Part shown: in pieces, positions 54,440 to 63,218 of the stretch
How positions within the stretch are numbered: the stretch's first letter is position 1
How the letters are laid out: each line of letters begins with the position of its first letter
Assembly (NCBI GenBank): GCA_019115985.1
Contig: DXCN01000040.1
Coordinates: forward strand, 1 to 64,000
Direction of reading: 5' to 3'
DNA: 64,000 nt
Origin: Candidatus Rothia avicola
GTDB lineage: Bacteria; Actinomycetota; Actinomycetes; Actinomycetales; Micrococcaceae
Notes under the pieces: model-generated
Database searches by the model: none
What the model was told of the DNA's origin: nothing
Seen by the model: the letters and a program-made list of their open reading frames with translations, nothing else
Position numbers and translations under genes: made by a program

Positions 54440-54544
54440 ACCCAATTTTCTATCCACTATTTGAGATTTATTTATCACTTGCTAGTCTGAACCCAGATAC
54501 TACAAAAGATTCATTTACGCTTAGCCCTGCGGAGGACTACTCAC

Positions 54545-56161
54545 ATGAGTTCAAACCCCACCACGGCGCCCAAGAAACGCGAAGGCTTCTCAAGCCGCAA
54601 GGTCTTCATCTTTGCAGCTATCGGTTCAGCCGTTGGCCTCGGTAACATCTGGCGCTTCCCCTACGTCGCCTACGATAACGGCGGCGGCGCCTTCATGATC
54701 CCTTACCTGGTCGCCCTACTCACCGCGGGTCTGCCCTTCCTCTTCTTTGACTACGTCATCGGTCACCGCGCCCGTGCGTCCTCTCCTTTGGCCTTCCGCC
54801 GCCTGAACCGCAAGACCGAGTTCATCGGCTGGTGGCATATGGGCATCAACTTCATCATCGCTATCTACTACGCAGCGATTCTCGCCTGGGCCGCCCGCTA
54901 CTTCATCTACTCCTTCACCCACGCCTGGGGCGACGACCCGCAGACCTTCTTCTTCTCGGACGTCCTGCAGCTGGCTGACCCCGTAGCCCTCACCTTCGAT
55001 TTCGTGCCAGGCATCCTCTACCCCCTGATCGGCATCTGGGTACTGCTGGCCCTCATCATGTCCCTGGGCGTGCAGAAGGGCGTGGGCCTGGCTAACGTCT
55101 TCTTCATCCCCGTGCTGGTCATCATGTTCCTGGTTATGGTTGGCTACTCCTTGACCCTGGATGGCGCAATGACCGGCCTGGATGCCCTCTTCACCCCCGA
55201 CTGGGCCGCTCTCACCGAGCCCGGCGTCTGGGTTGCGGCCTACGGCCAGATCTTCTTCTCCCTGTCCATTGGCTTCGGCATCATGATCACCTACGCCTCC
55301 TACCTGAAGAACAAGACCAACCTGACCGGCTCCGGCGCAGTTGCGGGCTTCGCTAACTCCTCCTTCGAGCTGCTGGCCGGTATCGGCGTCTTCGCGGCCC
55401 TGGGCTTCATGGCAACCGCCGCTGGCGCCCAGGTCTCCGAGGTAGCAACCTCAGGTATTGGTCTGGCCTTCATCGCCTTCCCCACCATCATCTCTCAGGC
55501 CCCCGGTGGCACCCTGATCGGTGTACTCTTCTTCGGCTCCCTGCTTTTTGCAGGCTTTACCTCCATGATCTCCATCGTTGAGGTAATCGTTGCCGGTGTT
55601 GAGGACAAGTTCAACCTGGGCCGTGTGCGCTCCACCCTGCTGGTTATTGCCCCCATTGCAGTGATCTCCACCCTGCTCATGGCCACCACCTCCGGCCTCT
55701 ACGTCCTGGATATCCTGGATAACTTCGTCAACCAGTTCGGCATCCTCGCCGCAGGCCTGGTCTCTATCTTCGTGGTTGCCTACCTACTGCGTGCCCTGCC
55801 GGTCTTCCGCGACCACCTCAACGAGCGTTCGTCCTGGAAGATGGGCAAGCTCTGGATGATCCTGCTGGCAGGCGTCACCCCCCTTATCCTGGGCTACTCC
55901 CTGATCAATACCTTTATCGGCCTGATCAACGAACCCTACGAAGGTTACCCCGACCAGATGCTCAATATCTTCGGCTGGGGCATGGTCATCGCCCTGCTGG
56001 TCGTAGCCATCATCATCTCCATGCTGCCCTGGTCTAAGACCTCCCGCGCAGCGCTGGCTCCTCCGGCTCCCCCGATTGCCGGCGGCAAGGTCGTCCACGG
56101 CCACGTAGACCCCACCGCCCAGTCGGCAGCCCAGTCAGCCACCGAAAAGGAAGGTGCCTAG
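54545..56161 (+). CDS. metP: Sodium-dependent transporter of the NSS family (MetP type)
   Basis: The 538-residue protein has twelve hydrophobic helices and the NSS signature in helix 1 (SAVGLGNIWRFPYVAYDNGG), with substrate- and sodium-binding residues also in helices 6 and 8. The downstream 54-aa gene is typical of MetS, the small subunit of the C. glutamicum methionine/alanine importer. Together they suggest sodium-coupled uptake of methionine and/or alanine. RBS is CGGAGGACTA. Confidence 0.87.
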   Translation: MSSNPTTAPKKREGFSSRKVFIFAAIGSAVGLGNIWRFPYVAYDNGGGAFMIPYLVALLTAGLPFLFFDYVIGHRARASSPLAFRRLNRKTEFIGWWHMGINFIIAIYYAAILAWAARYFIYSFTHAWGDDPQTFFFSDVLQLADPVALTFDFVPGILYPLIGIWVLLALIMSLGVQKGVGLANVFFIPVLVIMFLVMVGYSLTLDGAMTGLDALFTPDWAALTEPGVWVAAYGQIFFSLSIGFGIMITYASYLKNKTNLTGSGAVAGFANSSFELLAGIGVFAALGFMATAAGAQVSEVATSGIGLAFIAFPTIISQAPGGTLIGVLFFGSLLFAGFTSMISIVEVIVAGVEDKFNLGRVRSTLLVIAPIAVISTLLMATTSGLYVLDILDNFVNQFGILAAGLVSIFVVAYLLRALPVFRDHLNERSSWKMGKLWMILLAGVTPLILGYSLINTFIGLINEPYEGYPDQMLNIFGWGMVIALLVVAIIISMLPWSKTSRAALAPPAPPIAGGKVVHGHVDPTAQSAAQSATEKEGA

Positions 56162-56162
56162 C

Positions 56163-56327
56163 ATGAGCTCCATCGCCATCGTTATGCTGCTTGTCTCCAT
56201 CGCCCTCATCTGGGGCGGCCTGGGCCTGGCCCTGGTTCACCTCTCCCGCAACCCCGACGAATCGGGTAGCGAGGTAGAGGCCGACGAGACCACAGTTCCC
56301 TGGGCTACCGAAACCGCTCAGAAGTAA
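56163..56327 (+). CDS. metS: Small subunit of MetP-type transporter (MetS)
   Basis: A 54-residue membrane protein (MSSIAIVMLLVSIALIWGGL, then GLALVHLSRNPDESG), one helix followed by an acidic cytoplasmic tail. It starts one base after the metP stop. This is the position and structure of MetS-type small subunits, which are needed for full activity of their NSS partner. Confidence 0.82.
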   Translation: MSSIAIVMLLVSIALIWGGLGLALVHLSRNPDESGSEVEADETTVPWATETAQK

Positions 56328-56343
56328 CCGGCCCTCCACAGAG

Positions 56344-56376
56344 AAAAGCCCCTCCAACGCACTGGAGGGGCTTTTT
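56344..56376 (+). terminator. Terminator of metPS
   Basis: Stem AAAGCCCCTCCA with its complement TGGAGGGGCTTT (12 bp), ending in five T. Confidence 0.93.
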
Positions 56377-56400
56377 AGAGCTCCCGATGCTATTTATGAA

Positions 56401-56509
56401 GGAAAGGTAGGCTCGCAGCGAAGCTGCTGGCACCGGGGCTGGCGTGAATCGCTTGTGAGCGTCAGCGAACCAGCGAGAGGGTCGGCAGCGAGCGCGAGCC
56501 TACCTTTCC
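56401..56509 (+). repeat. Intergenic structured repeat, copy D
   Basis: Perfect 16-bp outer arms (56401-56416 and 56494-56509, GGAAAGGTAGGCTCGC and complement). The core from GCAGCGAAGCTGCTGG to GGTCGGCAGCGAGC differs from copy C at only a few bases. It lies between convergent metS and menD. It contains the same spurious open frame (MSVSEPARGSAASASL) as copy C. Confidence 0.88.
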
Positions 56510-56522
56510 CTTGTCTAAGACC

Positions 56523-58250
56523 CTACGGCCGCACCACCCTGACGCTGATTCCGTTCTCGCCCCAGGCTGCTGCGAGTTCTTCGAGCTGGGCGGTGTGCGG
56601 GGTCGTGAAGAAACGGCGGACGGCCGGGGCGAATTTCTCGTGTTGGGCTAGTTGGCCGTGTTCCAGGGTTGAGAAGATTCCGCCGCCCCGGTCGTCGTAG
56701 ACCAGCACGTCGAGGTTGGGTTTGCGTTCGAGGGGGCCGATGTTGAGGGAGCCGGTGTCGTGTAGGAAGGTGAGGTCCCCGATGAGCACGCGTACCGGGC
56801 GGTTGAGGGCCAGGGAGATTCCGGACGCGGTGGCGATGGTGCCGTCGATGCCGGCTAAGCCGCGGTTGGCAAAGACCAGGGGGGAAGCTGCCAGGGAGGG
56901 GGCGATGAGGTCAAGGTCGCGGATGAGGTTGGATGAGCCCACCATCAGAATAGCGTCATCTTCTAGGCAGCTCCGCCAGGTGGTGTCGGCAAGAGAGTAG
57001 CCTGCGGTGCGGTCGGCAGAACTTGCTCCGGGTTGGCCGTTCAGGGTGTAGGTGCCTGCCCGGTAGTCGGCAACCTGCTGGTTCAGTTCCCGGGCTAGTT
57101 CCTGCCCAGCTTCGCTCCAGTTGGTCATCCAGTCGTGGCCGTCCTCAGTGGTAGCGCCTTGGCCTGTTCCTGCGAAGTTGGCCAGTTCAACCAGGGTTGC
57201 GATCTCCCGCAGGTCAAGGGCCCCGGGCTCGTACCAGGGGGCAGGTGAGGGGGCGTAGAGGGCGCGTTCTACCGCGGAGTTGGCCAGCAGAGTGGCAACC
57301 GGTCGGGAGAGGGTGGGGTGGCCGAAGATAACGGCTCGCTCAATCTGCTGCCCCAGGTTCCCTGCCAGCACCTGCCGGTAGGCGGGTACAGCCAGGGGCG
57401 AGAAACGGGCGTTCGATGAGGGTTCAGCCAGCAGTGGCAGTCCCTGCCGCTGGGCAAAGACCTGGGCTATAGGCCCTGCCCCGTCACCGGCCACAACGAC
57501 GGTGCGGCGGGCGGTACCAGCGCCGTCCGCCCGACCAGCCCCCTTGCCAGTGCCCGCGCGTAGCCAGCTAGCTGCGCTGGGGTCGGCCGGGGGTAGCGGG
57601 GTGGCAGGTGCCGGTGGGTTTTCGGCCAGTGAGCGCGCCCAGCGCTCTAGAATCTGCTGGTCTAGAGGGTTGGGGGTGAGCGGGGTATCAAGGACCAGGT
57701 TGATCTGGACGGGGCCTCGTGGGGTGGTTGAGGGTGCGTCCCAGTTGTCTGTTGAACGCCCGGTCAGGGCAGCGAGCGCCGCGTTGAGCTGGGCGCTCTG
57801 GGGGTCGGCTGGGTCGGCCGTGTAGTTTTCGATGGTGCAGGACGCCCGGGTATGGGCCGGAGCAATCACGTGCTGGTCGGTGGTTTGGTTGGCGCCGGTG
57901 CCCTGGAGCCGGGCGGGGCGGTCAGCCGAGAGCAGGGCCAGGGATGCGCCGGCGTGGTAGGCCTCCATGAGGGCCGGGAGGCACTCGCCTACGGCGGTGC
58001 CGCTAGTGGTGACGATACCCACCGGTTGCCCGCTAGCCTTGGCTATTCCCAAAGCCGTGAAGGCGGCGCTACGCTCGTCAATGCGCACATGGGCTTCGAT
58101 GACCCCTGCCTGGTCTAGGGCAGCGAGGGCGTAGGCTAGAGGGGCTGAGCGCGAGCCCGGGGCGATGAGAATATGCCGCATTCCTGCCCGCACAAGGGTG
58201 TCGAGCACAGAAATTGCGGTCATAAAGGAGGTTGAGGGTGCATCAGTCAC
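56523..58250 (-). CDS. menD: SEPHCHC synthase
   Basis: MenD adds a succinic semialdehyde unit to isochorismate with thiamine diphosphate, the first committed step of menaquinone synthesis. The 575-residue protein starts with ISVLDTLVRAGMRHILIAPG and has DERSAAFTALGIAKASG with the conserved Glu. ANQTTDQH follows. The C-terminal cofactor domain ends with VLIGDLTFLHDTGSLN. The start is GTG at 58250, nine bases after the menC stop; the ATG nine codons later is an alternative. Confidence 0.95.
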   Translation of the reverse strand: MTDAPSTSFMTAISVLDTLVRAGMRHILIAPGSRSAPLAYALAALDQAGVIEAHVRIDERSAAFTALGIAKASGQPVGIVTTSGTAVGECLPALMEAYHAGASLALLSADRPARLQGTGANQTTDQHVIAPAHTRASCTIENYTADPADPQSAQLNAALAALTGRSTDNWDAPSTTPRGPVQINLVLDTPLTPNPLDQQILERWARSLAENPPAPATPLPPADPSAASWLRAGTGKGAGRADGAGTARRTVVVAGDGAGPIAQVFAQRQGLPLLAEPSSNARFSPLAVPAYRQVLAGNLGQQIERAVIFGHPTLSRPVATLLANSAVERALYAPSPAPWYEPGALDLREIATLVELANFAGTGQGATTEDGHDWMTNWSEAGQELARELNQQVADYRAGTYTLNGQPGASSADRTAGYSLADTTWRSCLEDDAILMVGSSNLIRDLDLIAPSLAASPLVFANRGLAGIDGTIATASGISLALNRPVRVLIGDLTFLHDTGSLNIGPLERKPNLDVLVYDDRGGGIFSTLEHGQLAQHEKFAPAVRRFFTTPHTAQLEELAAAWGENGISVRVVRP

Positions 58251-58259
58251 CTAACCAGT

Positions 58260-59339
58260 TTACTCGCTGCCCTTTTCAAGACGCGGCCGGGCTCTGCTGC
58301 TGCCCAGCTGCCCTTGCTCAATCAGGCGGTAGCAGGCTTCGATTCGGCGGTGCCACCAGGCTGTGCGTTCGGGGCTGGCAGCTACCTCTTCCAGCAGATG
58401 AGGCTCGGGGGTTACATCCCGCAGGGGTAGCTCCCCGTCCCGGGCCACAAGGGGGTGGGCAGTGACGTCCTTGGCCATCAGTGAGACAGTGCCTAGGCCG
58501 CACCCGTAGGGCAGCTGCGGCAGGGCAGCGGCCAGCGCTGCCCCGGTACGGATGCCGACCGAACTTTCAAGGGCAGATGAAACAACCGCGGGCAGACCCG
58601 CCTGCTCCACGATTTGCAGGGCCCGCCGTACCCCGCCCAGGGGGGCCGCCTTAATAATAAGTACGTCGGCAGCCCCCAGGCGGGCAACCCGCAGCGGGTC
58701 ATCAGCCTTGCGAACGGCTTCATCGGCGGCAATGAGCAGGGGGTTGCCAAGCGCCCGTAGCTCATCGCGGACCCGCGCCAGCCCCTCGATACCCGGAACC
58801 GGTTGCTCAGCGTAGAGCAGGTCGTAGTCAGCTAGCTCATTGAGGGCCTGGATGGCCTGGGCCTCGGTCCAGCCGCCGTTGGCATCAATCTTCAGGCGAG
58901 CTTCCGGGCAGGCAGCACGCACCGCGGCTACCCGGGCTAGGTCTTGGGCTAGAGATTCTTTGAAAGGCAGCCCGGCCTCAGCCACTTTGATTTTGATTTC
59001 CCGCACCTGCCCCTCGTAGCGGCCCAGCACAGCCTCTACCTCGCTAGCGGCCACCGCCGGAACCGTGGCGTTGAGGGGAATACTGGTGCGTAGCGGCTGC
59101 GAGTAGGGCAGCCATGCCGCCTCGATGGCGCAGGCCAGCCAGGCGGATGCCTCTGCCGGCTCGTACTCGGTAAAAGCAGCAAATTCTCCCCAGCCAGCCG
59201 GGCCCTGAATCAGGGCGGTTTCGCGCAGGGTGACGCCGCGGAACTTCACCCGCATAGGCAGGGCTACAAGGCGGGTAGCGGCCAGGATTTCTTCGAGCGG
59301 GGGCAGGGCAAAGCCCAGGGGCAGGGAGCTAGCTGTCAT
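58260..59339 (-). CDS. menC: o-Succinylbenzoate synthase
   Basis: MenC is an enolase-superfamily dehydratase forming o-succinylbenzoate. The 359-residue product has the capping domain and a barrel with KIKVAEAGLPF (catalytic Lys), KIDANGGWTEAQAI and ADEAVRKADD, with the second Lys in LIIKAAPLGG. The ATG at 59339 is annotated (MTASSLPLGFALPPL); its ribosome-binding site AAGG is close. The longer open frame upstream is less likely. It is followed by menD 9 bp later, probably coupled. Confidence 0.93.
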   Translation of the reverse strand: MTASSLPLGFALPPLEEILAATRLVALPMRVKFRGVTLRETALIQGPAGWGEFAAFTEYEPAEASAWLACAIEAAWLPYSQPLRTSIPLNATVPAVAASEVEAVLGRYEGQVREIKIKVAEAGLPFKESLAQDLARVAAVRAACPEARLKIDANGGWTEAQAIQALNELADYDLLYAEQPVPGIEGLARVRDELRALGNPLLIAADEAVRKADDPLRVARLGAADVLIIKAAPLGGVRRALQIVEQAGLPAVVSSALESSVGIRTGAALAAALPQLPYGCGLGTVSLMAKDVTAHPLVARDGELPLRDVTPEPHLLEEVAASPERTAWWHRRIEACYRLIEQGQLGSSRARPRLEKGSE

Positions 59340-59556
59340 ACCTTCTAATCTACTCTTTCGCCGCTTCTGCGGGGCGGTGTGCAGGTGCTCGCGCAACATT
59401 AGGGGTTCTTTCAGGAAAGTCCCATGTGAGTTTGTCACAATAGCAGTGCAGGCTGAGCCTGTTAGCTCCTAGCAGGTCTAGGGCTGAAATAGCAGGCAGG
59501 GCTTGGTAGGCTCTTTGAGGTGTCTACACGCGGCAGAAAGGTCTTTGGCGATAACT

Positions 59557-61143
59557 GTGAGTTTTGAAAAGCGCGATTCTAACGCTGTTTCTGGCACACC
59601 CGACGATGCCACCGAGGTGCTAACGCCCCAGGCCTACGACGACCGCACGGTCGCTCTGCCGGTGAGCCCCGGTGAAGACGCTACCGAGGTGCTTCCCGCT
59701 TCTCAGGCCCGCGCCGCTTTTACGGACGATGACGCCACCGTGGTGCTCCCTGCCTCTGTACGTTCGCAGGCTGCCCAGCAGCCCCCGGTGACTCAGCCAC
59801 TGCCTAGGCCCGCGTCCGCTCCCTCGGCTGACCCCGACCGCACCCAGCTCTTAGAAACCCAGCCTGCCGTGCCTTTTGCTCCCCAGGGTGAGGCCATCAA
59901 AGCTAAGTTGCAGGCCGGTACTGCCAGTGGCCTGGCAGCAGCTAAGACCGGTTTTGCCGCCGCTCAGGCAGCGGCCCAGGAGGCAGCGTACCGGGTCAAA
60001 AAGGAACGTGCCGCCCGCGCCGCTACCAAGGCCCGCTCCCAGGCCGTAACCCCGCGTCCGGACGCCGTCAGCCCCCACCGGGCCCCACAGGCCGCCTACG
60101 GCGCTCCCGCCGCTGCTAGGCAAGGAGGGCCCGTCCCCGGCTACTCCGCCCAGAATTATCGTGCCCCGGGGCAGCAGGCTCCGGGCTACGGACGAACCCC
60201 CTATGGTAGCCAGGCCCACTCGGGTGAGGATTCACCCTCGGGCCGTCTGCATATGCTCACACCCTCGCATATTCGCCAGACCCGCCCCTCGCTCTGGACG
60301 CTGATCCAGCACTTCTTTGCGGCAGGAACCCTCTTCTGCCTTCTGGTGGCGGCCTTTATTTTCTTTATTACAACGCCAACCGGCCAGGAGCTCGACGAGA
60401 TTTCCTTCCAGGAGTTCTCCTACCAGTTCATGACCTATACCGAGCAAACCTCTACCCTGCTCGATTTCATTCCGACCGCCGCCGGTATTACCGCTGCTAT
60501 CGGTATTCTCTTTGTGCTCCTGTGGAAGCACCGCTTTGTGCCCGCCCTGGTCGGTGTAGCCATTGCTGCCGGTGCTAACCTGACCACCCAGCTGCTGAAG
60601 AACTACATCATCGTCAAGCCCAACCTGGGTGTTCAGGAGGCCCTGGGTAACTCGGCGCCGTCTGGCCACACGACTTTCGCAGCCGCTGCGGGCCTGGCCC
60701 TCTTCCTGGCCTCCCCCAAGCGTTTCCGCCCCACTGTGGCCCTGATCAGCATGGTCTTTACGGTAGCGGCAGGCTATTCCACCGTAGTCAATGGCTGGCA
60801 CCGCCCAGCCGATGTGGTCACAGCTATTCTGGTCACCGGTCTCTGGGGTGTGCTGGGGCTCGTGATTCTGCGCTTCATGCGTTCAGAAGAGCTTGATATG
60901 AGCGATACCCAGCGGTCGGGGCTGATCCTGGTTCCCTTGCTTTCTATCTCGGGGTTCTTCTCGGGTTTCTGCGCTCTGGCCCTCTACTGGGTCACCTACA
61001 CCAACCCGATTCCCGGCTCTGCCTTTATGGCAGCGATCTGCCTCATCGGGGCGGTAGCGGCCCTGACTACCAGCACCCAGGTCGCCCTGCTGCGCCCCCA
61101 GAACAAGAAGCGCAGCGCCTACCGGAAGGTTTGGGCCTACTAG
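59557..61143 (+). CDS. PAP2-superfamily membrane phosphatase with long disordered N-terminus
   Basis: The first 240 residues or so are rich in Pro, Ala, Gln and Thr, with repeats of D-D-A-T-x-V-L-P type. Membrane helices start near residue 260. The PAP2 motifs are SAPSGHTTFAAAAGLALFL (motif 2) and NGWHRPADVVTA (motif 3, catalytic His). Enzymes of this type remove phosphate from undecaprenyl or phosphatidate substrates. Motif 1 (K-x6-RP) appears as NYIIVKPNLG, in which the arginine is replaced, so activity is plausible but not certain. The start GTG at 59557 is not certain; TTG at 59545 is possible. Confidence 0.82.
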   Translation: MSFEKRDSNAVSGTPDDATEVLTPQAYDDRTVALPVSPGEDATEVLPASQARAAFTDDDATVVLPASVRSQAAQQPPVTQPLPRPASAPSADPDRTQLLETQPAVPFAPQGEAIKAKLQAGTASGLAAAKTGFAAAQAAAQEAAYRVKKERAARAATKARSQAVTPRPDAVSPHRAPQAAYGAPAAARQGGPVPGYSAQNYRAPGQQAPGYGRTPYGSQAHSGEDSPSGRLHMLTPSHIRQTRPSLWTLIQHFFAAGTLFCLLVAAFIFFITTPTGQELDEISFQEFSYQFMTYTEQTSTLLDFIPTAAGITAAIGILFVLLWKHRFVPALVGVAIAAGANLTTQLLKNYIIVKPNLGVQEALGNSAPSGHTTFAAAAGLALFLASPKRFRPTVALISMVFTVAAGYSTVVNGWHRPADVVTAILVTGLWGVLGLVILRFMRSEELDMSDTQRSGLILVPLLSISGFFSGFCALALYWVTYTNPIPGSAFMAAICLIGAVAALTTSTQVALLRPQNKKRSAYRKVWAY

Positions 61144-61155
61144 GCACTCAGGGCT

Positions 61156-62070
61156 TTAGCCCTGCCCCAGGGTAATGGGGCCGGTCAGGCCAGAGGCGGT
61201 GTCCCCCTCGAAGGTGACGGTCGAGAGCCCCTGCCCTTCAGCCTCACGGGCTTCAAGCTTCGTGAGACGGTCGAGCAGTATACGGGTGGATCCGCCCGAA
61301 TAGGGCAGCTGGTACATGGAGGCTGTGGTGGCCCCCTTGACCTTCGTCAGGGCGGAGTCAGCAATTTTCTGGACGGCGTCTTCCATGGTGTCGGCCATAC
61401 GCTCGATAAAGGTGCTCTCTACCGGGGTACCGTGCCCGGGAACGAAGATGCGGTAGCGGTCTAGCCCTGCCAGGGTGCGTAGGGTGCTGACCCACAGTTC
61501 GGGGTAGGAGTCGTCGAAGGCGGGGTCTGAGCCCTGCTCGATGATGTCACCGGCGAACAGGACGTCGTCTACGCCTACCAGCACGTCACCGTCGGTGTGG
61601 GCCAGGCCCAGGTACATGAGGGTCACGGCCCGCTGGCCTAGCTCTACGCGGGTAAAGGCCGGGCGGGTGCCGTCACCCGGCAAGAACCGGGTGGGTACCA
61701 CAAGCTCGGTGTTGGGGCCCTGCTGGTGGGCCATCTCGGGTTCTAGCACCTCAACATAAAGACGCTGGCGGTCGCCGTAGCTTTCGATAGCGCGGGCTGC
61801 GCGGGGGTGGGCCCAGATATCGGTGACCCCGTCGGCGGCGAACACAGCATTGCCCATAAAGCGGTCGAAGTGCGCATGGGTGTTGACCGCGACCAGGGGC
61901 AGGTCGGTAACCCGGCGGACCGCTCTTAGAATCTCAGCGCCCTGACGGGGCCCGGCACCGGTATCAATCACCATAGCCTTCTCTGCGCCCATAATCAGGC
62001 CGGAGTTAAGACGGTAATTATCCGTTGAGATCTGATAGATACCATCGGCAATTTCAAGAGTTCTAGCCAT
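61156..62070 (-). CDS. Metallo-beta-lactamase-fold hydrolase
   Basis: The 304-residue protein has NTHAHFDRFMGN, the H-x-H-x-D-R form of the zinc motif also found in class B1 enzymes. LGLAHTDGDVLVG, GDIIEQG and VPGHGTPVES with the last ligands follow. No signal peptide is seen, so it is cytosolic. Family members include hydrolases such as glyoxalase-II-like and quinoprotein relay proteins. Substrate unknown. The ATG at 62070 (MARTLEIADGIYQIS) was chosen; the open frame goes 17 codons further. Confidence 0.82.
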   Translation of the reverse strand: MARTLEIADGIYQISTDNYRLNSGLIMGAEKAMVIDTGAGPRQGAEILRAVRRVTDLPLVAVNTHAHFDRFMGNAVFAADGVTDIWAHPRAARAIESYGDRQRLYVEVLEPEMAHQQGPNTELVVPTRFLPGDGTRPAFTRVELGQRAVTLMYLGLAHTDGDVLVGVDDVLFAGDIIEQGSDPAFDDSYPELWVSTLRTLAGLDRYRIFVPGHGTPVESTFIERMADTMEDAVQKIADSALTKVKGATTASMYQLPYSGGSTRILLDRLTKLEAREAEGQGLSTVTFEGDTASGLTGPITLGQG

Positions 62071-62226
62071 ACTCTCTAAGGTACTGGACTCCGGCAGGTG
62101 AGCAGCCTGTTTAAACCCCACTTACGGGGTTATTTCTTGCCACACTGCACTTTTTGACGGTTCTCTGCCTACTCAGCGCAACCTTCTGTCATATTGCAAA
62201 AGCCTGTGAGCTACTAGACTAGAGGG

Positions 62227-63210
62227 GTGATATCTTCTACTTCCTCCCCCGTTTCGCCCCCGTCCGCTCCCCTGCCCTGCGGCCGCTATGCGCCCTCCCC
62301 CTCCGGTGACCTGCACCTGGGTAACCTGCGCACCGCCCTACTGGCCTGGATGATGGCCCGCACCGCGGGGGGCCGGTTTGTGATGCGGGTGGAGGATTTA
62401 GACCGGGTCAAGAAGGGGGCGGCAGAGCGCCAGCTGGCCGACCTTGCCGCCCTGGGCATCGACTGGGATGGGGAGGTGCTCTACCAGTCCACCCGCCTGG
62501 ATGCCTATGCGGACGCCCTTACCCGCCTGCGAGAGGCAGGGCTAGTTTACGAGTGCTACTGCACCCGCAAAGAAATTCAGGAGACCTCCAGCGCCCCGCA
62601 CGGCGCCCCCGGTGCCTACCCCGGCACCTGCCGCAACCTCACCGAGGCCGAACGGGCCGAGCGCAGGGCGCTGAGGCCGGCGTCCTTGCGCCTGAAAGCC
62701 CAGGTGAGCGAATGGACTGTCACCGACCGTTTCGCCGGGGAATACACCGACGCTGTGGACGATTTTGTGCTGGTGCGGGCTGACGGGGTCTACGCCTACA
62801 ACCTGGTGTGTGTGGTTGATGACGACTACCAGGGGGTCACCGAGGTAGTGCGCGGCGATGACCTGCTGCCCTCTGCTCCCCGCCAGGCCTATCTAGCTCA
62901 CCTATTGGGGTTGCAGGTGCCCACCTACGCCCATGTCCCCCTGGCCCTCAACGTCGAGGGCAAGCGCCTAGCTAAACGGGACGGGGCCGTGACCCTTGCT
63001 GAGCTCACCGCCGCCGGGGTCAGTACCGACCACATCATACGCATGATTGCTGCCTCTATTCCCCTGCCCCCGCTTACCGGGGCGGGCGAGGCCGGCCCCC
63101 ACCTGCCCGAAACCGCCGCTGAGATGCTCTCTGTCTTCAGCCCAGACCGTATCAAACAGGCCCCCTGGACGGTGGTAGACCCGCTGCTTGAAAGCACCTG
63201 CGGGCTTTAG
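62227..63210 (+). CDS. gluQ: Glutamyl-Q tRNA(Asp) synthetase
   Basis: GluQRS attaches glutamate to queuosine-modified tRNA(Asp). It resembles the catalytic half of GluRS without the anticodon-binding part. The 327-residue product has the HIGH-like motif SGDLHLGNLRTALLAW, the zinc site (CYCTRKEI, then YPGTC) and the KMSKS-like EGKRLAKRDGAVTL. The GTG at 62227 lies 7 bp after a TAGACT -10-like element, so translation may be leaderless. EamA-type gene follows after 8 bp. Confidence 0.92.
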   Translation: MISSTSSPVSPPSAPLPCGRYAPSPSGDLHLGNLRTALLAWMMARTAGGRFVMRVEDLDRVKKGAAERQLADLAALGIDWDGEVLYQSTRLDAYADALTRLREAGLVYECYCTRKEIQETSSAPHGAPGAYPGTCRNLTEAERAERRALRPASLRLKAQVSEWTVTDRFAGEYTDAVDDFVLVRADGVYAYNLVCVVDDDYQGVTEVVRGDDLLPSAPRQAYLAHLLGLQVPTYAHVPLALNVEGKRLAKRDGAVTLAELTAAGVSTDHIIRMIAASIPLPPLTGAGEAGPHLPETAAEMLSVFSPDRIKQAPWTVVDPLLESTCGL

Positions 63211-63218
63211 GGGGCGCT

